Positions 55,406 through 64,000 of a stretch of DNA of 64,000 nt are shown piece after piece; the first letter of the stretch is position 1, and every line of letters begins with the position of its first letter. The stretch comes from Argyresthia goedartella (lineage: Eukaryota; Arthropoda; Insecta; Lepidoptera; Argyresthiidae). The notes under the pieces are model-generated. The model worked only from the letters and a program-made list of their open reading frames with translations, was not told the DNA's origin and did not search any database. Made by a program: the position numbers and the translations under genes. The stretch covers positions 17,702,715 to 17,766,714 of the forward strand of contig OX463829.1 in NCBI GenBank assembly GCA_949825045.1, given 5' to 3'.

Positions 55406-55564
55406 TTTACTGTAGGTCGTTACTTACAAAGCTTATCAGTTGATAACACGTCATCGATTTTGTGTCCGCGATAAATAACGGAAGGCTTTACCGCCGGGAA
55501 CTTATTTTGAGTGTCAATTGGTAAGTTAAGGTGGAAAGTAATATTTTGCTAGACTTTTTTTTTG

Positions 55565-55632
55565 CACATACATTGCTTCTGGCCCCACACTAGGATACCC
55601 TGTGTCGTGGGAACCAGAAACAGCGACACATA
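55565..55632 (-). mobile_element. SINE family B tail fragment
   Basis: TGCTTCTGGCCCCACACTAGG, ATACCCTGTGTCGTGGG, ACCAGAAACAGCGACAC; no head. Confidence 0.68.
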
Positions 55633-57503
55633 ATAATATACTTACTTGAATAATAGAAAACTCCTACCGTTCCCTACCCTAGTTTGTGTCGTAATTAACT
55701 TCTTGCGTATCGGAAACTATCATTTATTTATATATTGTTTTCGATACGATTTTAATTCTAATTAATAAAAAAATACTTTTTGTTTAAATTATTAATCCAA
55801 TGATTGGGTACTAGAATTTTCAGTAAATTCATACAAACCTATAACAAAGTTACCTATTCATTAACCTTTTCCCATCCCATTGGAGTGGCTCATTTTTAGC
55901 CAATAAGACCCTTTACTTAGGGAAACCAGCACCTCTTTCCTGAACTGTCTAATACTTGTACAAATACAATAGACTCCCAGTCCCCCCCCCCCCCCCCATG
56001 TGCAGACGACATCTTGTCCTGTCATGTCGTCGCCCCCTACTCTACCCTCTCGGTGACCAGTCGTAACGTAACAGCTCCTAATGGTGCGGATTAAATGGAA
56101 GTAAATAATGAGTTATCTACAAACAGCCACTAAATGGTCCATTTGCCCAGCATTTTGGTTGAATGTCTATTGTAAGTTTTGACCTCTCTCTCTTGATTAA
56201 AAAATCTGGTGCAATATCGACAACTACTATGTCTTATTATAACGAGTTTTACGAGTTTCCTGGACGTTTTTACCCACATAGGCCTCTTTAAATACCACAA
56301 AAACAGTTTTCAAAAATCACTTCCGAATTTCCAACCGCTAAAAGTTCTCACCTCATGAATCAGCGTTGAATTGGCGACTGATGACACAAAAAACTAACTC
56401 AATCCAATAATGGGGGCTCCATTTAGGAACGCCATTATACGCCATACGCCTCTTTAAAAAGCGAATTTCAGAACGGGCTATTTTACAACCGAAAATACAA
56501 TATTTTTGCACATTTATTATTTTTCTGTGCTGATCCAGGATAAAGCTAAGTCTCACTGCATCTCGCATGTCGTAGAAAGAGAACTAGGGCCAGTGTTGGG
56601 TGATAGCTTTAATAGATAGCTATATTATAGCACCTTGTCGTAATGGTTCCACATCGCAGATGTTTTTTATGCATCGCCAGATAGATCTAAACTTTGCGCG
56701 TGTCGCTCGATGGTCCATACCGCAATAATGCAGCCAAATTTGCCCATCCAGAATGCGGCCCGAATTGTACTCCTCAAAAATTTTGGTGTCAACCAGATAA
56801 AAGCCAACCACACCGAATCAAATCCTAACCTGAAACCCAGTGAGAGCGTAACTTCACGAATGTGTCCGGATTACTCCGGATAAAATAAAGCTGCCTGCTC
56901 GAGGCATTACTTTCAAATCATAAGATATGTCGCGTTGAGGTTATGTTTTATATTTAGTTTAGCTAGATGTAGCCACATTCAAGAAACGCCTTCATCTCGA
57001 CGCATGTCGCAATTTAAAGTGCTTTTAATCTCTCTACATCTACATTCCAGATCTTTGATTTACCATTACCTTATGGTACGATCACAGTTTCTATATGCAC
57101 AAAATAAAACGAGATATTAGCTCTTTGAAACCGAAAAGCACATGTAACCTAGCAGAAATTATTATTTCAATAGATAACAACTCACCAGCCACATCTATCT
57201 TTATCTTATACTTTTCCAGGCTATTCACTTATATTCAACGCATTTAATTTGTAGTGCTAGCGCTAAAATCTGTCAACAAATTGTCGGTCACTGAATGGTG
57301 TAATTATTGATCTGACGAGCGATATTGTACCTAACCCGTCGTAGATCATCGAGGCGACGTTTTGCCGAAGCGCCACAGGCAATCCATCTGAATATTCTCG
57401 TATCGTCATGTCACAGCCGAAATCAAGCTATGTACCGAGGTTTGATTGCGTCGCATCCTGCACTAGCAAGCATGTGTACTGAGCATGCGAAGAATTGCAA
57501 CGG
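55633..57503. other. No supported gene; poly-C tract
   Basis: A C run near 55982-55997. Minus-strand frames at 56353-56568 and 56620-56811 lack splice support or known motifs, though the second has a fairly protein-like composition. Confidence 0.4.
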
Positions 57504-57563
57504 TAGTAGAGGATTTACTAAGTAAATAGGTTCGTACCTATTTACTTAGTAAATCCTCTACTA
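57504..57563. repeat. Perfect 28-bp hairpin, 4-nt loop
   Basis: The arm TAGTAGAGGATTTACTAAGT... (57504-57531) is exactly complementary to 57536-57563, loop TCGT. CTATCTAC...GTAGATAG overlaps its right end, forming a second, smaller hairpin. Confidence 0.92.
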
Positions 57564-57583
57564 TCTACTACTCGTGTAGATAG

Positions 57584-58631
57584 TGCGGGTAATTAGGAAG
57601 GCGTCAAAACAAATTAACGAACGGTATAAACTCTAAACTAACACCTAAAAATCCGACAGATTTTGTCCGGTTGCCAATGGTTCTATTTTCTAACTCGCTT
57701 TTAATAGGCTGCCGTGATGCTTCTGGAATCGGTCTCAAGGATTTACTAAGAAAAAATTGGGGAAGGGTACGTCTGGAATTTACTGACTTGCTGGAGTAAG
57801 ATATTGCTGTTATTTGGTCGTGTAATTGTGTGATTATACATACGAGCAGTGCTTGCGGCTTATATCATCAATTCTGATATTCCTAGTTGAAAACGATTTC
57901 ATCGTCTTTGTTTGAACTTGGAGTGCGATGCATGTGCAATACGAGTAGATGCTTGCAGTTTTCTCTCGTACTGTTTACACATGATATGCATATGCATCCT
58001 TTGTTCATGATCTATATGATATCAAATAGATTTAGTTGTGTTTAGAGAAAAAGTTAATCATGTTTTATACAAAACGATTTTTTCAGTAGCAGTTGGATCT
58101 TAATTCAAAGCTATTTTTATCAAAGCGCACTTCAGGTCATGGCAATTATACACGTATGTAGATTAAGCTGTCCGCGCAGCCGAAAGCTCGTTCAATCTTT
58201 CCCCAGTAAGTATTGAAGTGCTTCAGACCCAATAAAGCATACGTCTCGTTTCAGGTCAAGCGGTTATAATAAAATATAAATAAGATCCGACATTTTTTAC
58301 ATGCTTCTTATTTATTCTTTATAAGAATATAACCAGCTTTTTAATTGTTAAAATATGGTTGAATTTTCGTCTGTTTACTTTTAATTTTATAGCCAATAGA
58401 GACCATAATCATACTGCAATCGCGTAGTTTTCCTTGAACGCGAGTTTACCTATAAACGCTAATGTTTCAAGGCAGCAGGCACTGGCGTCACGATAATATC
58501 CCAAATGGTCCTCTAATGACATTTTAATAGTAGCTTAGTATGGACGAGATAAACACATAGCTTCAAGGACCGCAGCGGATAATCTGTTACATCTTTTATT
58601 TCTTGATTGCGTACGAATATTTTTCGAAATT
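57584..58631. other. No recognisable gene or repeat
   Basis: AT-rich, apparently unique; no open frame over 60 codons on either strand. Confidence 0.4.
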
Positions 58632-58735
58632 AAAATACAAATATCTACAGCAGTCTATAGAGTATAACGATTGCTAAATACAAATATCTAGAGCAGCCTA
58701 GAGTATAATGTTTGCTAAATGCAAATACCTCGAAT
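58632..58735 (+). repeat. Short tandem repeat, ~41-43 bp unit, 2.3 copies
   Basis: AAATACAAATATCTACAGCAG, AAATACAAATATCTAGAGCAG, AAATGCAAATACCTCG in series, with TAGAGTATAACG/ATG between. Confidence 0.7.
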
Positions 58736-59317
58736 ATCGACCCGCCTTTATCCATTATGGGATCACGGTTTTAGCATTTTTGTTCAACCTTTAATTCTCT
58801 CTTTGAGAGTCTGAAGTTATATCTACACCTTACTAATCTTCCAGAGACAGGCATCCTGTAATGTTTAAAATAACACAAAAACGTGCCCTACGTAAGAGAA
58901 ATATTTTTATGACTTATCCAACTTTTTGCCTATAAAGCATTTCAAAGTCGGCTAGAGACTCGAGGTATTAAAACGGGTCTGTTTATCTCAACTTAATCCT
59001 CCCTTGGGGACGCATGGTGGCTTAATGTATAGGTATTTTACGATTCGAGCAGCGGATAGCACCACAATAGGTGATTTATGCGAAGTGGAGCATGTTATGA
59101 GCTTTGGTACTTATATCATGTTATGGTTATGACCATAGCATGTGCCGGGTGATCAGCATAGGGGCCGCAGGGCATAGTTAGTGGCCTGCTATGTAAAGGC
59201 TCTCAGAAAATGCCCGAAAAATCGAACGTCTAATCTAAATTCTTAGTGTTATGTCGTTTAATGCATTGTAGATATTTACAAATATTTCAACATTCATAAC
59301 AACACGCCATATCGCCT
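58736..59317. other. No recognisable gene
   Basis: AT-rich spacer. Confidence 0.4.
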
Positions 59318-59400
59318 AGGGTCACGCCTTTTACCATACTGGTTGGCAAAGGTACATTAGTGTCCGAAGTTTAGCCAGTTATTCAATACTGCATTTTTAA
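59318..59400 (-). mobile_element. SINE family C, diverged tail fragment
   Basis: GGTCACGCCTTTTACCATACT, TTGGCAAAGGTACATTAGTG, GCCAGTTATTCAATAC correspond to the inverse of the SINE-C 3' half, with many changes. Confidence 0.5.
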
Positions 59401-59689
59401 ACATACATATTCTGTAAGTCATAGACAAGTAATCATAACAGGCTTTGACTTTGGAGTGCTTTGGACGATATCTCCGAGACACCTACGAACACCAGTGATT
59501 GAGGATAGCGCAAGTAAAAGTGGCGGTGTAGAAGAGAGAGGATGGCTTAGGTACCGGATAAATCTCGGCTTTTATCGGGATTTAGTAAGATTTCCCTAAA
59601 GAACCACACGAGATATTCTAATATCCTTAACATGTTTATACAACACCCGCACGTAGCGGTAAATAAATACACGCATGACGTGCTGGGAG

Positions 59690-60378
59690 CTTTGAGTAAT
59701 AATAATGTATAAATACTAGATTAGGCGCGCAAACTGACTTTCTTGCAGCTTTAAGTAGAGCTAATTCACTCAACACCAATTCAGTCTGTGCCAAGCGCTT
59801 GCCGAGCCGTGACGCTTTTGATACGAGAGTAAGTCACTAAATAATGCCGTCATGTGCTCTGCGGTCCTGAAAAAACTACACCGTACAGACCAAAAAAGCC
59901 AAGGAATAACTTTTCATGTTAATTACCCTGTAATTTCAGTAAAATACGATATTCAATAATATTTTGTGAATTATAAAAATCAACAAAGCGACAGCCATGT
60001 TTTCTCTTTGAAAATCAAAGAGTAACAAGATTTTTACATGCAGATGTGTCATTTCTGAATATTATTTATAAAGTGACTAACAACATCACAACCAATGAAA
60101 AAAAAACCCATTAAAATATTGGATATGTGCATATTCTCTTTTATTTTATTACCAAATACACATAATAGGTCGCCTGCGCTTAAAAGTATGCAACATAGGC
60201 AGGATTCACTCGATAGGTAGGTATACTTTTGGGCAAAGGCGACTGTACGTCTTCGGCGTGTCGCATCTGAGCGCAAGATTTTTATCTATGACAACTGACA
60301 CGCCCGCTCTCGTCAAGAGGCCGGGCACATATTTTGTTCGAGCTAGCGTCTCTAGTATTTATACATTATTACTCAAAG
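59690..60378. mobile_element. 689-bp TIR element with exact 8-bp target duplication (hAT-like?)
   Basis: GCTGGGAG flanks the element directly at 59682-59689 and 60379-60386. TIRs: left CTTTGAGTAATAATAATG then TATAAATACTAGA, right the inverse of CTTTGAGTAATAATG then TATAAATACTAGA (about 28 bp, one 3-bp indel). The interior has no transposase; a 75-codon minus frame at 60049-60276 is probably chance. Eight-bp duplications occur in hAT and P elements (established). The terminus does not start with the usual hAT CAG, so the superfamily is open. Confidence 0.82.
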
Positions 60379-60386
60379 GCTGGGAG

Positions 60387-63300
60387 TGACAAAGAGGTAC
60401 CGTTACAGTGCATTTGAATTAACAATTGAGATGAGTTCGGTCGTCAGAGCCAGCTACGATTATTGCTGGAACCATACGAATTATTAAGTCCTAATGACAT
60501 TTGAAAAAAAAAAAAGAAACAAAAGAAAAGTAATCCGTGTTGCAGTGTACGAGTTACTTGCGCCGGTTCTTCTCCGCTGCCATAACACTTTCCGAAGCGG
60601 TAGTAGTTCTCCTTACATTATATAGATTCGATTATACCTATTATTATTAGATTAGAGAAAAAGTGTTCGTAAGAATCGATTTTGGATAAAAAAATTGAAG
60701 TTTGAAATTTCATAAAAGCCTAACAAAACCATGTCAACAATCAGATAATAGATATAATGCAATGAGGTAAAGCTTATTTCCGGTAATAATCGAAGTCTGC
60801 TCTATAGACCGAACTGAACTATAACTGTAAATGCACAGTACTTATATATGTTTTTTGTTAACGCCTCATCTTGTTTCTTGTTACAAGTTTTAATACCGTT
60901 CCCATCTTTGTTCCCATCCCATCAAGCGAACCCATAAACAAACACAAAATCATGTTTTGTCGGTTTGTCTTTTACCCACCTACCTGCTCCATTAAGCACG
61001 GATTCTGGAGCTTTGTATGAATGGTCGGTCTGTATGAGAGGAATGTTAAGTCCGTCATACTGTATAGACGGACTGATCTGAGGAATTTCACGGATCAGCT
61101 CCTAATTTTATACTTCCTCGTAGCTTTTCAAGCCTTAGTTCTAGCACTGTGTCAGCTTAGCGATTTCAATTATTTTATCCGTTTTGCCGCTCTGGTTTTG
61201 TGGAGTGTGACTAATGTAATTATGGTTGACGTCCCGTGACATACTTAAACTATGCTATGTATGAATGGACTTTAGAAATTAGTTACTTGAGAGAAAAACT
61301 GTCTTAGGTGTAATGGTATTAATTAAATGCAATTTTTGGTAATAAATTACGGCTTTTTGTGTCTGACTTAACAAGATATGAGTAAAGTCATATTTTACAA
61401 ACCTTTTGACTTTGTGAAATCCTGACTTCTTACAACCACTTTAGTTAAATCTACATAGCTATCTATCTCTTTTCAAACTATGAACTAATAAAAAATTACA
61501 AATAAGGTTTGTTCCATGGCGTAATCGTTAATAGTGTAAACTTATACAGAAAAGTAATTCAAACGCGCAGTTAAATATGCTGAATGGACTAGCTAATAAC
61601 GTTCTCTAATACATATTTATAATCGATTTTCACAACTCACAGAACTTTATACAGCTTTTTCCGAAGCTAGCATAGAAAATACCCATATTTTGACGTCTTC
61701 CTTTCATAAATTTTACCCGTAAACGTTATTTTATATGAATTCATTAATTACGTTCACAAGCTTAAAGAAGGTAAATCCCCATTTGAATGCTCTAGGCTCC
61801 GCAACTTTATGTTTACATTTCGGTACGCAGCAGTGGTGAAATAAACCACTCCAAAGAGATTTAACAGTATTTAATACATTTGCACAAGACAAAATGTCTT
61901 AAGGCGATAACTCGTCCGTGCAAAGGTCCCCGTTACTCCAGGCGGAAAGACCCTCAGTGTGAGAGGAACGGAATCGGGAAAAAATGTCATAACGTAGTGC
62001 TAAACCACAGAAAATTTGTTTAAAACTGAACTACGCTATTTTGTTAAAAAGTTTTTTAATGAGATTTTACGAAAACATAATAACTACATTTTGAACGCAG
62101 TTCCACAATGAAATTAGTTTGGATTTCAGAATCACAGGAAAAAGTAAAATAATTTAGAGCTATTTTCGTAATTCAATTCTATCAAGAAAATTTCATCCAA
62201 TCGCCTTTTCCTTTAGTGAGAATCTCAATCAAATACTCAATAAACGTTAACCCAAAAATCAAATCTGTAGATGACTTCATGGTGGAGTAAATGGATTCGA
62301 AGAAAACCCCATTTTTTTTCGTATCACTTTAAAATGTTGCGGCAAGTACTTGAAGTAGCCTAAAAATAGCATGTATTAGAGAGGTAGGACCATCTGAACA
62401 ATATTTTTTTTAAGTTTTTTACCCAAACCACTTGACTCTATCAATGTCTGTCCCTAAAGTGCTCTAAGACATTCAACCTTAAAATCCCTTATCTAAAGCA
62501 AAGTCCTGCTTTCAAAGGAAACAAAATAGTGATTTTTTACATTCCCGAGTGAAGTATTGACAAGTATTTATTTACCGAAGATTGTGATGTTTTTTTTTCA
62601 ATATCTTTACATTTGCTTTATCCTGAATGAGTCGATAAGTCGATATAATAAATCATAATAAATAAATTGGTTAAAGTCTGGCAATTATAAGAGTGTGCTT
62701 CTGCTTATCATTGTTGTTTATTTGTTAAAAAGTAAAGTTTTTTTTTCCAACACACACATAACCGAAGACACAATTTTCGCATCTCGTTACAATCTGTTGG
62801 TAGACTGTACTCAGGTTTAAGGCACCGGGAAATGGTGACGTAACTCCCTCATTCAGAGGGACAAGGAACAACATCATGTAGTACCTATCGAAAAAGTATG
62901 CGAGAAGGTGAAGCTAGACTCTTGCTCTTCCTACTCGCTGCTAGAGACTCTACAAGTCGATAATTACATGTTAAAAACTACTAATAGGTACATTTAAACT
63001 TGGTGAGCAAAATCTCAAGTTATTGGTTCTAACTAAAATAAAAAATAACGGTTAGAACGTAAAAAGTGCCAGCAGCTTCAAAGTCAATAAGAGTACAATA
63101 AAAATATTCAACAGGCTATCGTAAATGAAATAAAACCTTTTCTGAATCCGCCGCCGCCGCCCGGTGGAGACCGATATCGAGAATTATCCACTGTGGGTAC
63201 ACCATCTGCTCTTTAAGGGCTGTGGATTTTCTCATAAGCCTAAAGGTCGTGGGAAACTGTATAATACTTGGAACACTGATTGTAAAACTATATTCAATAT

Positions 63301-64000
63301 ACCATTTTAGAGGTGGAACAATCCGGGATTATGGAAATTATTTTTGTTAATTGTGTTTAAAAAAACGCAATTTGTGATTGACTCGCATTTTAACAACAAT
63401 CTCAACGATTCCAGAGGCGTCACAATACTCACACATAGTTATGTTATATTATTTAGTTAAGTTAAACTAAATAAAGAGTTTAGAACCTATGGCAACTGGA
63501 CAAAAGATGTCAGAATTGAAGCTGTCAGCTTCAAGCTGTTAGTTGATTAGTTAGTTAGTTTTGACGACTTTCCGTATAACACTGCTACTTTATCAGTCAG
63601 CCTCTCCAATCTCACATAAGTATCGCAAGAGGCTCAAGGGCTTCTATCTAGCTTTTAGACACACACTTGTTTGCAAGTGTGGGTAGTCCCGATTAAATCC
63701 CGATATCTAATGCAATAACGACCGAAAACGGTTAGAAATGTTTACAAACAAGGATAATGCTCCCAGGTCGAGATTGTCTATGTGCCCTCCGAGATCAGCG
63801 CGATTCAGATCTGAACGACAATTGTGACCTCCCGTAAGCCACCTAACGACCTGCAAACATGACCTGGAAGGATAGGTGTAGGATGCTTTGTTATCGTTGT
63901 GTGTAAATAGAGTTTTGTGTAAATACGAGACTAGCTAGTGATGCCATAGTCAAATTGCCCCTGTTTGGCTCTGACTCGCTGGTTATCTTGTCTCATCATA
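60387..64000. other. No supported gene; mostly unique sequence
   Basis: TTGCGCCGGTTCTTCTCCGC with TTTCCGAAGCGGTAGTAG (60557-60608) recalls a retrotransposon-derived motif frequent in moth genomes. AGTCCGTC...GACGGACT forms a small hairpin near 61050-61077. A (CCG)n tract is at 63150-63163. A hydrophobic 72-codon frame at 61021-61239 and GC-rich frames at 63150-63300 lack splice or family support. GTTAGTTGATTAGTTAGTTAG lies near 63539. Confidence 0.4.

Noticed and set aside
56620..56811. 63-codon minus-strand frame with protein-like composition
   Set aside because: No splice sites or homology that I can recall; flanked by AT-rich unique sequence.
61021..61239. 72-codon hydrophobic open frame
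   Set aside because: Starts within a small inverted repeat, no upstream signals, and hydrophobicity is expected from T-rich sequence.
1..64000. CRISPR array, operons, rRNA, endogenous virus
   Set aside because: The only regular arrays are micro- and minisatellites without unique spacers. No rRNA blocks, bacterial-style operons, LTR pairs or viral polyprotein motifs were seen.

Overview
The window looks like nuclear DNA of an insect, most probably a moth or butterfly. It is AT-rich and gene-poor, with only short open frames outside mobile elements. It carries tRNA-headed SINEs, a DD37D (maT-type) mariner, a Tc1-type element, APE-type non-LTR retrotransposons and several repeat families I associate with Lepidoptera. 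The taxonomic call is inference from memory of these families; no search was run.

Host genes are sparse. I can support only two candidate exons. One is on the minus strand at 7009-7158: a 50-codon secreted N-terminus between good splice signals. The other is on the plus strand at 15025-15435: a 137-codon first coding exon ending at a possible donor. They face away from each other, 7.9 kb apart, and their other exons must lie in long introns or outside the window. I recognise neither protein.

Layout: 0-7 kb holds inverted repeat copies and SINEs. 7-15 kb holds the two exons among modular fold-back elements (7.3, 11.1 and 13.7 kb), a tandemly duplicated repeat (8.5-9.0 kb) and an 0.8 kb repeat (11.9-12.75 kb). 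15-21 kb holds SINE and LINE fragments and a 250-bp pentanucleotide array. 21.9-26.2 kb is a nearly complete but broken APE-type LINE on the minus strand, abutted by a SINE. 26.5-33 kb holds small TIR elements (TTA and TTAA targets) and SINEs, one with an 11-bp target duplication. 33.7-35.3 kb is a Tc1 element broken by one stop codon. 35.6-37.3 kb is a 52-copy, 33-bp minisatellite. 38-50 kb is scattered repeats. 51.3-52.6 kb is a mariner/maT element with an uninterrupted transposase and 27-bp TIRs. 52.7-55.3 kb is a nest of LINE relics hit by later insertions. 55.6-64 kb is largely featureless apart from a 28-bp perfect hairpin and a 689-bp TIR element with an exact 8-bp target duplication.

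The most interesting system is a family of about 260-390-bp fold-back elements (five copies). They share a conserved core but carry three unrelated sets of terminal inverted arms, and the core hairpin stem changes on both sides together in one copy. Two copies have 9-10-bp target duplications. The mobile elements act on one another (nested insertions, a SINE-LINE junction, segmental duplication); nothing here forms a metabolic or operon-like unit.
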